From NCBI GenBank assembly GCA_029706075.1, contig JAINUG010000389.1, positions 101,001 to 165,000 on the forward strand: a DNA stretch of 64,000 nt, written 5' to 3'. Below the pieces are notes generated by a model that saw only the letters and a program-made list of their open reading frames with translations, was not told the origin of the DNA and did no database searches. Below are positions 53,274 through 63,860 of this stretch, in pieces (positions within the stretch are counted from its first letter, which is position 1; each line of letters opens with the position of its first letter). The position numbers and the translations under genes are program-made. The DNA comes from Aldrovandia affinis. Its lineage: Eukaryota > Chordata > Actinopteri > Notacanthiformes > Halosauridae.

Positions 53274-54226
53274 GACTACACAACAGATATACACTGCACA
53301 CAAACTCACACACACTATACTACAAATGCTACACACACACATACATACTACACTAAAGACATACACTACACACACTGTACACACACAACACACACACAGT
53401 TCACTACACTGACACACTACCAACACTTCACATTACACACAAACACTACAAGTTTCTGTACTATGTGTGTGTTGTAGTGTATGTAGTGTGTACTGTTTGT
53501 AGTGTAGTTTGGGTTGTGTGCAGTATGTAGTGTAGTGTGTGTAATGTGTGTACTGTTTGTGTAGTGTGGTTGAGGAGAGAGAGAGCACTGGTCAGGCGTT
53601 TGTGGTGGGGAAGAGAAAGTGGGAACACAGAGAAGGAGAGTGGAAGGACAGAAAGAGAGGAAGAGAGAGAGAGAGGGAGATCGGACGAGAGCAGAGCACT
53701 CACTCACCGTAGGTGAAGTCATCGTCCAAAAACTCAGTCAAATCTGCAGAGAATAAAAGAGTGAAAAAGAGAATAAAAGAGTGTCTCGAGAGAGAGAGAA
53801 TAAATATCTCCTGGGCATACACAAGAAACGGGTAAGAGCAGCCCGTAAAACCCTTATGGCGCTGGACGGGTGAAAAAGAGTGGAAAAACGTTTTTCCGGG
53901 CCACAGTTTTTCCAAACTGAAATGATGTTGAGGAACCTGATGCCAGGATACCTTAACATTTCTAACGTCCCACACCTATTATTACTATTGCTTGAATGAA
54001 CAGATACATTTACTATTTTAGTTTACAAATTTACTACGGTTAACACTTTGTTGTACGTTGCTCTGGATAAGAGCGTCTGCCAAATGCCTGTAATGTAATG
54101 TAATGTAATGTAATGTACAATACTTAGACGACACAATAGCTTTTTCAAAATTTCATTTTAGTTGTAGTTCTAGTAGCAGGAATAAAAGGAGGGAAATACG
54201 CGAGCACAAGTCTTACCGCCGCTCAT
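52457..54226 (-). CDS. FXYD-family Na,K-ATPase regulator (FXYD2-like), 4 coding exons
   Basis: Small single-span membrane protein; FXYD proteins bind and tune the Na,K-ATPase. Minus-strand coding exons are 54,226-54,217, 53,743-53,708, 53,184-53,110 and 52,497-52,457. All introns have gt...ag ends (g|gtaaga, g|gtgagt, a|gtgagt; ctgcag, cccag, cttcag). Joined length is 162 nt: 53 residues plus taa. Residues 1-13 MSGDLTEFLDDDF are acidic. FTYD (13-16) is the FXYD signature. YHLVRRGG leads into the membrane helix LIFAAAAFILGIVIIF (~25-40). The tail SNKLSCGGKRQAK keeps the conserved Ser and the CGG-K/R seen in FXYD2. No signal peptide, as in FXYD2. The ATG context has A at -3. Upstream noncoding exons were not identified. 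Confidence 0.88.
53213..53272. repeat. (CA)n microsatellite in FXYD intron 2
   Basis: About 28 ca repeats begin some 30 bases before the exon 3 acceptor in transcript order (its polypyrimidine side is adjacent). Looser ca/ta-rich repeats continue to ~53,440. Confidence 0.93.
53990..54118 (+). mobile_element. L2-tail retroposon fragment, (TGTAA)n end
   Basis: 'ctctggataagagcgtctgc' stem-loop followed by four or five tgtaa repeats, the 3' end typical of UnaL2-type LINEs and the SINEs they move. It lies in intron 1 of the FXYD gene. The 5' limit is uncertain. Confidence 0.7.
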
Positions 54227-54269
54227 GGTTGCAGTGTGTGTCGGGAGCTTTTGCTGGCCGGGTGGTGGG

Positions 54270-54690
54270 CATCCTTCTCATAGGTCAGGGAGGGACTGGT
54301 ATGGCTCCACCCACAGCGCTCACCACACCCCCTCTGCACTCATAGGTCAAGCACAGCTGGCATGGCTCCGCCCACACCCCTCACCCAGCCCCCATAGGTT
54401 AAAGACAGCTGGCATGGCTCCTCCCATATATGTCACACCCCCCCACCCCCGTACTCACTATTTCCCTCCCTCTCCACCTCAGCTGATATGTGGTGAGCGT
54501 TCTGGTGCAAAATGGCCGCCGTTCATCACTCAGGGTAGGTGCTACACATTGATGGTGGCTCAATGTGCCCCCCCCGTTCACCATAAAGTGCTTTGTGTGT
54601 CATGAGATGAAATTAAATATAAATGCAATCTGTCATCACAGGTCAGGCAGGGCTGGCATGGCTCCTCCCACACCCCTGAGAGCGGGTGCC
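54270..54690. repeat. Degenerate tandem repeats with CACCC/GC-box cores near the FXYD start
   Basis: A ~60-bp unit ('cataggtcag', then 'ctggcatggctc', 'cccacaccc') occurs at ~54,278, ~54,340, ~54,400 and ~54,636. Each unit contains ctccrcccac, a KLF/Sp-type site. It lies 50-460 bp upstream of the FXYD ATG on the transcript's 5' side, so a promoter role is possible. Confidence 0.6.
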
Positions 54691-54779
54691 CATCCCGGCC
54701 AATTAAACAGCTGCGCATGGTCACCTGGTCACCTGACAGCGACACCCACTGTCTTTGACGAGTCGGCTGACAAGGTCAC

Positions 54780-55110
54780 CCCCTAAACAAGAACAACCCG
54801 AAGCAGAAAAACACAGCTCAGATAAAGTCTTTATAGTCTTGAAGTGAAGGTTACTCAAGGTCATCTGGGCCTGCAGTGTAGTCAGCTCGGCTGCAGGTTT
54901 TTGGAAAAAAACATGGAACATGGGTGGGCGAATTCCGTCTCAAAGGAAGTGGAGTTCGCTGCCCTCATAGAGCCCTCAATTAGCTTGCCTAATCATTGTT
55001 CAACCAAGGTTAGTAATAAAAATGTTTAAAAAAATTTTGAAACATTTTGAGAGACCATGTAAGCAGTGGCAGACTCGTGTGGGGAGGGTAAATGATTCCG
55101 CGGTCCTGAA
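54780..55110. other. No gene seen
   Basis: Unique-looking DNA without recognised exon or repeat. Confidence 0.4.
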
Positions 55111-55114
55111 ATAC

Positions 55115-55165
55115 ATAGAGGGTGTAATTGGCTACCAAATTGGGAGAAAAACTGGGGAGATGTGC
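55115..55165 (+). mobile_element. SINE tail fragment
   Basis: 'gagggtgtaattggctacca' plus 'aattgggagaaaaactgggg' matches the 3' tail shared by SINE families 1 and 2. The head is absent. Confidence 0.55.
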
Positions 55166-55307
55166 ATTAATACAAGGCAATATCGTCTCTCTTGTTGCTT
55201 CGAGATCCTCGGTGCGAAACTCGCTGCAGGCAGAACCAACTCTACTAAATCACGTTACGTCCTGAAGTCCACCAGAGTTACAATTACCTGGGGACAGATA
55301 TGGAGAT

Positions 55308-55526
55308 GACACCACAGAGCCACAACAAAACCCAAGCCAAAGTTACAAGAAAAGCAAATACATTTATTTGGACAGACGTAAAACAAGAACAGCAGAACAA
55401 GAGGCCATAGGTGGAACTTAGTTAAAAGCTAATAACGCACGGATATTAGGACAGAGTTTTTCTTGACACCACAGAGCCACAACAAAACCCAAGCCAAAGT
55501 TACAAGAAAAGCAAATACATTTATTT
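55308..55526. repeat. 62-bp direct repeat, 157-bp period
   Basis: The identical sequence from gacaccacagagccac to aatacatttattt occurs at 55,308-55,369 and 55,465-55,526. The second copy is followed by 'gggctgaacggcccgttctc', a tail common in fish retroposons. Confidence 0.8.
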
Positions 55527-55944
55527 CTAGATGGGCTGAACGGCCCGTTCTCGTCATTATGTATTGTTATGATGTTATGCCCAAAAGCAATGAATATCGC
55601 AGAAGAAATTAAACAATAGATACATACACACAGGATGGTAAGTAGCTGGCAGGGCAGTGCACTACACCAGGAGGCAAGGAAGGAGCAGGACCTGCAACAA
55701 AAAGAAAGCTAATACCCTAAGCTGTTACATGTGGTCTAAACACAACTCTTCCCAAAAAAAGAAAAGGTGAGTCATAGGACTACTCTGACCTAACACTCCG
55801 GCTGAACAAAAAGTGCACAAGAAAAGAAAATTCACTGTCTGTACTGACATGCACAAAAAGGACAAACACCTACAAGACAATACCTGGAGGGAAAACAGAG
55901 GCGTAACAGGCGGTGAGCCAAACCTGCATTCTGAGTTCATCAAA
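55527..55944. other. No gene seen
   Basis: Repeat-like DNA; open frames on minus have no domain. Confidence 0.4.
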
Positions 55945-56326
55945 CCTGCAAACTGACTGTCCCATCCCTCCAGGCGCCTCTTCTATGTCATGACCCCTTT
56001 CTGGTGGAACCCCTTCCGCCATCGGTCAGGACCGTGGAATCACTTGTGATCTTCCACAAGAGACTCAAAACCCACCTTTTCAGACTCCACTACCACTGAA
56101 TTATGTACATCAAGCCAATTGTCATCACCACTGCCTTCTTGTTCAAAACGTTTTGTATATGTATCCCTGCTTACTCCTCATAAAAAAAAAAAATAATAAT
56201 ATTAATTTACTAACCTTTTCCTTCCCAGTGTTACAGATATGGCATGCAGCTGCCCACAACAATGTCTATCACTGTATTACTGCTCTGATCTCTTGCACAA
56301 ACTATGATTGTTCCTAATATGTGTTA
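55945..56326 (+). mobile_element. L2-type LINE 3' fragment (left part of a split copy)
   Basis: Matches 23,420-23,800 ('ttccgccatcggtcaggacc', 'tgttacagatatggcatgca') and stops at 'ttcctaatatgtgtta', where the Rex1-like LINE begins. Its remaining tail resumes at 59,932 (cttgtaagtcactctggata) and ends near 59,990. Confidence 0.85.
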
Positions 56327-59300
56327 GAATAGAATAGAATAGAATAGCCTTTATTAATCCCGGGGGGGGGAAATTTGGTTTGTCACAGCAACAATGGTAC
56401 AGGAGTGAAAGAACACACAAGACATACAGGACATAACAACATACTGGATAATAAATATATTTAAAAACCAGAGTAAAAACCTAAATACAATAATTTAAGA
56501 AATAAAAATAAAAAGAATAAAAATATACTGGAGGTAGTGCAAATCCACCAGATAGTACTTCAGTACACTGGTATGTGCTGTCTAAGAAAAACAAAAGAAA
56601 AACAAGTATGAGATGTGAAAAACAGTAGCAGTCAGGGCAGCAGTGAGATGTACAAGGAATGTACACAGAATGTAGGGTAGGTACAGCAGTAGAGTGTGAC
56701 AGTGCTCAGTGTTCAATGTTCATAGTTATACTGTTTGATGGCTGCTGGTAGAAAGGAGCGCTTGAACCGCTCCGTTCTGCAGGTGAATTGGATGAGCCTG
56801 TGGCTGAAGGTGCTCTCCATCTGTCTCAGCTCATCATAGAGGGGTGGGAGGGGTTATTAAGGATGGTCAACAGTTTGTCTCATCCTCCTCCTCTCCACCA
56901 CTGCCTCCAGGCTGTCCAGTTTTTGGCCAACAACAGAGCTAGCCTTCCTCACCAGCTTGTTAAGTTTGTCAGTCTCCCCAGCCTTGGCACTGCTACCCCA
57001 GCAGGCCACGGCAAAGAACAGTGCGCTGGCTACCACGGACTGGTAGAACATCCTCAGCAGCCTGTTGCACACATCGAAGGACCTGAGCCTCCTAAGGAAG
57101 TACAGTCTGCTCTGTCCTTTCTTATAGAGGGCCTCTGTGTTGTCTGTCCAGTCCAGCCTCTTGTTCAGGTGCACTCCCAGGAACTTGTATGAGCTTGCCA
57201 TCTCAACTTCCTCCCCTTGATGGTAATGGGGGTTGGGGGGCCCCTCGGGGGCTTCTTGCTCCGTCGGAAGTCCACTACCAGCTCCTTGGTCTTGCCAGTG
57301 TTGAGCTGGAGGTGGTTCTCCTCGGCCCAACTGACGAAGCTCCTAACCACGCCTCTGTACTCCTCCTCATCATCCTCGCTGATGCAGCCCACGATGGTGG
57401 AGTCATCCGAGAACTTCTGGAGGTGACATGCTCCAGAGTTGTGGCTAAAGTCAGTGGTGTAGAGGGTGAACAGGAAAGGTGACAGTACAGTTCCTTGGGG
57501 GGCACCGGTGTTGCTCATCACCACCTCCGACAGGCTGCCCTGCAGCCGGACGTATTGAGGCCTACCCGTAAGGTAGTCTGTGATCCAGGCCACCAGGTCT
57601 TGGTCTACCTGCATGGCTGAGAGCTTATCTGCAAGCCGAAGGGGCCGGATGGTGTTAAAAGCACTGGAGAAGTCAAAAACATGACTCTCACTGTGCAGCC
57701 CGGCTTCTCCAGGTGTGAATAAGCCCTGTGCAGCAGGTAGATGATGGCATCGTCCACGCCGATTTTGGCCTGGTACGCGAACTGCAGGGGGTCCAGGGAC
57801 TCACTCACCATGGGTCTAAGGTTCCGCAGAACCAGCCTCTCAAATACCTTCATGACATGTGACGTCAGTGCCACTGGCCTGTAGTCATTGAGGGCACCGG
57901 GACGTCCTTTCTTGGGCACCGGAACAATGCAGGAGGTCTTCCATAGCTGGGGTACCCTCTTCAGCCTCAGAGAGAGGTTAAAGAGGTGCTGGAAGACCCT
58001 GGGGTTGATGTTATCCGGGCCCATGGCTTTCCGGGAGTTGAGCTTTGATAGCTCCCTTCTCACCTGGCTCCTTGATATGAGTGGCCTGGTGTGGAGGAGG
58101 TGGAGGTAGGGGGCGAGCTGGGGGGCATTGTCCTGGGTGTGTATTTGGGCCGCTGACTGGGACACTCTCCCGGCAGGGGGTGGGGGGGGGTGGCTGGGGG
58201 GCATTGTCCTGGGTGTGTATTTGGGCCGCTGACGACTGGGACACTCTCCCGGCAGGGGTGGGGGGTGGGGGGGTTGGCATTGTCCTGGATGTGTATTTGG
58301 GCAGCTGACTGGGACACTCTCCCGGCCGGTGGAGTGTGGGTGGGGGGAGGCACATCAAATCTGTTGAAGAACAGGTTCAGCTCGTTTGCACGATCCTGCC
58401 CCCCTCCCTCATCCAGACCTGCCTGTTTCTGTCCTGTGATTCTCTTGAGCCCATCCCACACTTCCCTGGTGCTGTTGTCCTCAAGTTTGCCCTCAATTTT
58501 CTCCTTGTATCCCTTCTTGGCTCTCCTCAATTCTCCTTTCAGCTCCTTCTGAACTGACTTTACCCCTCCCTGTCCTTAGCCATGAAGGCCCTCTTCTTCC
58601 TGTTTAGTAGGGCTTTGATGTTTTTATTTATCCATGGTTTGTTGTTGGGGAAACAGCGCACCTTTTTGTGGGTACGATGCTCTCCTCACAAGTCCTAATG
58701 TAGAGTGTAATGCAGTCCGCTAGGCCCTCTACGTCCTCCCCGAAATCCTCTGTGAACAGGTCCCAGTTTGTGATCTGGAGGCAGTCCTGCAGCCTCTCCT
58801 CAACCTCTCCCGACCACAGCTGTACAGTCCTGGTGGTGACAGGCTGGCGCCTGACAACGGGCTTGTATGTGGGAACAAGGCGTATCAGGTTGTGGTCAGA
58901 GGTGCCCAGGGGAGGGAGGGCTGAGGAGCTGTATGCCTCCTTCACGTTGGCATACATCATGTCCAGGATCTTATTCTCCCTAGTGCTGCACTTCACATAT
59001 TGAGTGAAGCCAGTCAGGGTCTTGGGGAGTTTGGCGTGATTGAAATCGCCATTGATTGTCAGAAAGGCTCCGGGGTGGTCTGTCTGCAGTCACGCAACAG
59101 TGGAGTGGATGACGTCACACGCTCTCGCCGCATTTGCCGACGGTGGAATGTACACAACAACAACAATGGCGTGTGAGAACTCTCTAGGCAGATAATATGG
59201 TCTGAGCCCCACCGCCAGCAGCTCTATGTCGGGAGTACAGATAGTCTCTTTCACAGTCACATGCCCAGGGTTACACCATTTAATGTTAACATAGAGAATA

Positions 59301-59924
59301 AGCCCACCTGCGGACTTCTTGCGGCTTAGTGTCCTGTCGCGTCCGCTCTCACCATCAAAAAGCCGGTGAGTTCGACTGCTGAGTCCGGCTCTCCATGTAG
59401 CCAGGTCTCCGTGAAGCATAGAGCGCTGCTTTCCCAATATTCGCGCTGATCATTCAACAGGGTTGTGAGTTCGTCAATCTTCTTGTCATTTAATGATCTT
59501 ACATTCCCCATTATGATCGACGGAAGGCATGGTTTAAAACTCCGCTTCCTCCTCCTGTTCCTTTCCTGTCTTTCTCTTGTTTTAACGCCGGCTCTGCAGC
59601 CTCTTCGGCTGGGGCGCATCCCAGGCGGTAGGCTATTTCTCTCCGGTGCGAAACGCGGCGAAGCCCAAGAGTGTCCATCGTTCACCAATTGCCAGTAGTG
59701 TTTCCTTTGCGTAGCCTCGACCCATGATTCGACTAAGAAAAACACTACCTAACTAACGTAACTAAGAGCTACCTAAGACTCAAACAAGCATAATAATATA
59801 ATACGAAAGGAATTAAAAAAACAAAACAAAAAAGTAGGAAAGTAGCGGAGATAAGACAAAAGACAAAAAAAGACGGAGCTGGTGTGACGTGCGGCTGCTC
59901 TCTCGGGCTGCGCAGTTGCAACAC
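56327..59924 (-). mobile_element. Rex1/CR1-type LINE, near full length, 3.6 kb
   Basis: The minus strand carries, in order: endonuclease N-terminus (GNVRSLNDKKIDELTTLL, CFTETWLHG, 59,745-59,400); further endonuclease (VVVYIPPSA ~59,150, TSDHNLIRLVPTY ~58,890); linker; reverse transcriptase (NSRKAMGPDNINPRVFQHL, NDYRPVALTSHVMKVFERLV, DPLQFAYQAK, then GAPQGTVLSPFLFTLYTTDF and the catalytic FSDDSTIVGC); and the C-terminal YKFLGVHLNKRLDW to KASSVVGQKLDS. At least four frame changes separate these. The 3' end is (attct)n-like. The 7-bp target duplication tgtgtta (56,320-56,326; 59,925-59,931) shows both ends are real. Confidence 0.88.
58124..58352 (-). repeat. 76-bp minisatellite inside the LINE, 3 copies
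   Basis: Units begin ggcattgtcctgg at 58,124, 58,200 and 58,276, each with 'actgggacactctcccggc' and a G-rich run. The period is 76, not a multiple of three, so each copy shifts the frame between endonuclease and reverse transcriptase. Confidence 0.85.
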
Positions 59925-59931
59925 TGTGTTA

Positions 59932-59990
59932 ATGCACATCTTGTAAGTCACTCTGGATAAGAGCGTCTGCTAAATGCTTAAAAAGTCAAA
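59932..59990 (+). mobile_element. L2-type LINE 3' tail (right part of a split copy)
   Basis: 'cactctggataagagcgtct' stem-loop and 'gctaaatgcttaaa' complete the L2 copy interrupted at 56,326. Confidence 0.85.
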
Positions 59991-60113
59991 TGTATCAAAA
60001 TCATGGAAATTTCATCAAAATCATGATGCTTATGAAAATCATGGAAGCACATGAATGCACGCTCTCCATTACCTTAGCTGATCATGCAGGGGAGAGGCCT
60101 ACACCAGCAGTAG

Positions 60114-60265
60114 TTCTGTGCGGCTCAGTAGGTAGAGCATGGCACTGACAACGCTTAGGTTGTGGGTTCGATTCCCACTGGGGCCCACATATACTGAAAA
60201 ATGTATGCATTCACTACTGTAAGACGCGTTGGATAAAAGCGTCTGCTAAATGGCGTATATATTAT
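60114..60265 (+). mobile_element. tRNA-derived SINE, family 3
   Basis: Head 'ctgtgcggctcagtaggtag', box B 'gggttcgattccc', then 'atgtatgcattcactactgt' and the tail 'ggataaaagcgtctgctaaa'. Better preserved in the head than the copy at 14,306. Confidence 0.87.
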
Positions 60266-60492
60266 TACCGGCCGTGTCCGATCTTATCTGAGCAAGGCCG
60301 TTGTGTGTGCAGGCTTTTGTTCCAGCCCAGCACTACAACAGCACCTGAATCAACCAATCAACCAATCAGAGTCTTCAGTCAACAGACCAACATGATTAGT
60401 GCTTTAGCGCTGGGCCCGCACCCACATCGGCCCTGGCCTACATTAGACCCCTTCACATGCAATCACAGCATAGAGCAGGGATCTCCAGCACT

Positions 60493-61322
60493 GGTCCCAC
60501 AGGGGCCCAACCCACACGGGCCTTAACCCACAGGGGGTCTCAACCCACAGGGGCCTCAACCCACAGGGCCCTCAACCCACAGGGCCCTGGTCCCACAGGG
60601 GCCTCAACCCACAGGGGCCTCAACCCACAAGGGCCTCAACCCACAGGGCCCTCAACCCACAGGGGGTCTCAACCCACAGGGGACTCAACCCACAGGGGCC
60701 TCAACCCACAAGGGCCTCAACCCACAGGGCCCTCAACCCACAGGGGGTCTCAACCCACAGGGGACTCAACCCACAGGGCCCTCAACCCACAGGGGCCTCA
60801 ACCCACAGGGGGTCTCAATCCACAGGGGGGCTCAACCCACAGGGGCCTCAACCCACAGGGGGTCTCAATCCACAGGGGCCTCTACCCACAGGGGCCTCAA
60901 CCCACAGGGGCTCAACCCAAAGGGGGTCTCAACCCACAGGGGTCTCAACCCACAGGGGTCTCAACCCACAGGGGTCTCAACCCACAGGGGTCTCAAACCC
61001 ACAGGGCCCTCTACCCACAGGGGCCTCAACCCACAGGGGTCTCAACCCAAAGGGGGTCTCTACCCACAGGGGCCTCAACCCACAGGGGCCTCAACCCACA
61101 GGGGTCTCAACCCACAGGGGGCTCAACCCACAGGGGTCTCAACCCACAGGGGTCTCAACCCACAGGGGGTCTCAAACCCACAGGGGTCTCAACCCACAGG
61201 GGCCTCGACCCACAGGGGTCTCAACCCACAGGGGTCTCAACCCACAGGGGCCTCAACCCACAGGGGTCTCAACCCACAGGGGTCTCAACCCACAGGGGGC
61301 CTCAACCCACAGGGGGCTCAAA
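60493..61322. repeat. Minisatellite, 'caacccacaggggtct' unit, about 50 copies
   Basis: Units of 14-18 bp with the core acccacagggg and variable ends (tct, cct, gct, ggtct). Each core is quasi-palindromic (ccc-aca-ggg). The array has no stop codon in one plus frame, giving a long Gly/Pro/Gln-rich open frame that I do not regard as a gene. Confidence 0.93.
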
Positions 61323-62270
61323 CGCTGGTGCGCCGGGGCCTCCAGGGTCTGCTGATGTTCGCTCTTACGTGGCGTTTCATCGATCGATTAAAGCGGTTTG
61401 TCGCGTGTGTCATGGTTTGAGTGCCCGTTTAGCCCTGTGTGGGCGTACTCCTTTCTAATCCTAGTGAGTACGTTCCTGGCCCTCTTCCAGACCTAATCAG
61501 CTGATTGTTCACAGGTGTTCGCTGCCTATTTCAGTTTGCTGTTTTCACTGCTCCTCGCTTCAGTGTCAATTCATGTGACGTTGAAGTCGGTAGGGTTATT
61601 CGCAGTCCTAAAAAGAAACAAGAAACAAGAAACTAGAAACTAGAAACTAGAAACTAGAAACAAGAAACTAGAAAAGTATTCACTTCAGTTTTCTCGTCGC
61701 TTCTACGGAAGTCCAGTGTTTACTTTTGTTTTTGTTTGGTCTGTTTTCTGGGTTACTTACCGGCAGACTCAGGCGTCTGGGTTTGTTCCAGCTCTGTTTT
61801 AGGTCTGTGCTGCGTCACAAGTTTGTTTTCTTTCTTTTCCCTCTGCGTGGGTCGTTGGCTGGTTTCTCCTCCTTTTGATGTGATCGGTTATGGGAGCTAA
61901 ACACGTAGCACTCCGAGATCAACTTTTAGGAGGTAGATTATCAGTTCTCTGTTCACCGTAGCGGTCCTTTTATTTCGCCGGCAGCTTTGCATTTATTTCA
62001 TGAAGCTGTCCGATTTCTGAGAGTCGCCCTATTTTCTGGGTCGTGGTGTGTTTGGCTACACGCCAGAGTTTTTGTTCAGTTTTACGACCGTTCGCGGACC
62101 GCGTTTATTCGCCCTCTGTTGTGGGTAGTTATTATTTCGCTATATGCGGGGGGGGTTTCGTTTTCACATTTATTTACTGTAACGTTTCTCGCGGGGTACC
62201 GTCCCTTGCTCCCTATTGTATTTTAGAGGGCACCCTGATTCGTCAGGAGTGATCCTTATTGATCCCCCAT
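61323..62270. other. Unclassified, possibly LTR-derived; includes (AAACTAG)n
   Basis: A 7-bp tandem repeat agaaact/agaaaca spans ~61,613-61,676. 'tgtcatggtttgagtgcc' (61,408) and 'cctaatcagctgattgttca' resemble fish LTR starts, but no matching end with ca and target duplication was found. No coding domain is recognised. Confidence 0.35.
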
Positions 62271-62279
62271 TGGTCACAC

Positions 62280-62722
62280 TTGGGCCTCAGCCCTCACAGC
62301 GTGGTTAACTCTTCCCGCCCGGTTGCTCGCGTCTGATTTTACTGGTGAAAACAAAAATGGCCGTTCTGCGGATGTCCAGGACCAGCGTTTTGCCACCCAC
62401 TTCAGAATGTTCCACCTGGTTGTGTTAATTATGCAGTTGCATCGAGGTTTAGGGTCAAATATGCTGGCAGGGTTGGATCTCACCTTGGACTGACCATGAC
62501 ATGGTCTTTTTTGGACATACCCTGTGCTGGCCAGAAGAAGCCCCCCTTTTAGTCTGGTTCCTCCCAAGGCTTCTCCCTACCAAGGGAGTTTTTCCTTGCC
62601 ACTGTTGCCTTTAGGCTTGCTTTTGGGGGGGTCTAGGCCTGGGTTCCCCCTCTGTTAAGCGTTTTGTTACAATTCAATTGTGAAAAGCGTTATACAAATA
62701 CATTTGATTTGATTTGATTTCT
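62280..62722 (+). mobile_element. Retroposon 3' end with (TTTGA)n tail
   Basis: Contains the fish-wide blocks 'ggttcctcccaaggcttctc', 'gggagtttttccttgccact' and 'gtgaaaagcgttatacaaat', ending in ttgattt repeats. This is the 3' end of a LINE-like retroposon common in fishes; the clade is not assigned. Confidence 0.7.
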
Positions 62723-63860
62723 GTGTAAGGGTTCAAACAGTATAATAATATTGTTTTTGTCTTGTGTGTTTATTTATGTATTTAAAATTTTTCCCGATGT
62801 CGTTCTGTTTACTCTGTTTTATTCCTCGTCTTTTACTATTGTTGTTGTCATTATTATTATTATTATTGTTATTATTATTATTATTATATTCATGTGCAAG
62901 TGTCTCTCAATGCTGATGGTTGTCCAACCTCAAGATATTTGAATTGTGCTTGTACGCAGGTGTATGTTATCTCGAAAACCCAATAAAAATGTTAATCATT
63001 AAAAAAATGTAAAAAAAGGGAAATTGAAGCTTGCAAGTGGAAATAAGTGAAACATTATGGATCGCAGGAGAAAATCCATGCATACAAGTGGAGCTCCCGT
63101 TTGAAGTATGTTTATGTTTTTTGTGAACTTTGTCAAATTCCTTTTTAGAGATGCATACAGAACATTAGCACTATGAGAACAGCCAGAGATGTGTGTCTGT
63201 GCTCTTGAAGAGAGAGGGATTGTGCCAGCTCCTAGTTACACTTTAATCAGACATGTAGTGAAGGTCATTTGAAGGTGGTATGAATCTTATGGGATGTTAG
63301 TGGGGAAAACTGCATCAAAGAGGTGAACCAAGTTAAACCCACTCCCGATGAAGGCGGAATCTTCTGGAAAAAAAGGTATTTCTATTCAGTAATAGAAAGG
63401 TCCCAATGCGCTATGCTGCAACACATACATACAAGCCCCCCCCACCATACACACATGCACACGCACGCACACACACACACGCACTGGACTAGAAGTCAAA
63501 ATGAAAGGTTCTAATTGTTTCACAGTTACACATATCTTGTTGCAGGTAAAATAATGGTCACATACAAACCATGTTTCACGAGTTACGATCGAGTTATTAC
63601 ATGTGCCTCATCCACAGACGATGTGATTCAATCAGATCGTCCCACTGAATCGTGCGGTGAAAGCATCTGGCTAAAGGGTCGACCCAGGAGCTTGCGCAAC
63701 GAACGCAAAATGAAATTCTGTGCTGATTTCGATGGGGTTATCTAGGTTTAACATTTGTTTAAAAGGTGACTGCTTTTTCTCTCTTTCTTCTCCAGTAAAT
63801 GATTAAAGCTTGCGAGCAAGACGCAGCAATCTCGTGAAGTGACTGTGGGAAAGTTGCAGA
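62723..63860. other. No gene seen; short microsatellites
   Basis: (ATT)n at ~62,850-62,890 and (AC)n at ~63,450-63,482. Short open frames (e.g. 63,515-63,745) carry no recognised domain. Confidence 0.5.

Noticed and set aside
60114-60200. tRNA-like sequence with box A and box B
   Set aside because: It is the head of a SINE (family 3) with SINE body and LINE-type tail; the same goes for the tRNA-like heads at 4,100, 7,075, 12,370, 19,690, 21,930 and 50,300.
60493-61322. CRISPR-like regular repeats
   Set aside because: Units abut without unique spacers, and the context is vertebrate DNA; minisatellite.
60457-61458. 333-codon collagen-like Gly/Pro/Gln frame
   Set aside because: It is entirely a minisatellite without stop triplets; units vary by single bases, with no start context, splice sites or domain.
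61408-62270. A third solo LTR starting tgtcatgg
   Set aside because: No matching ca-terminated end or target duplication could be found.
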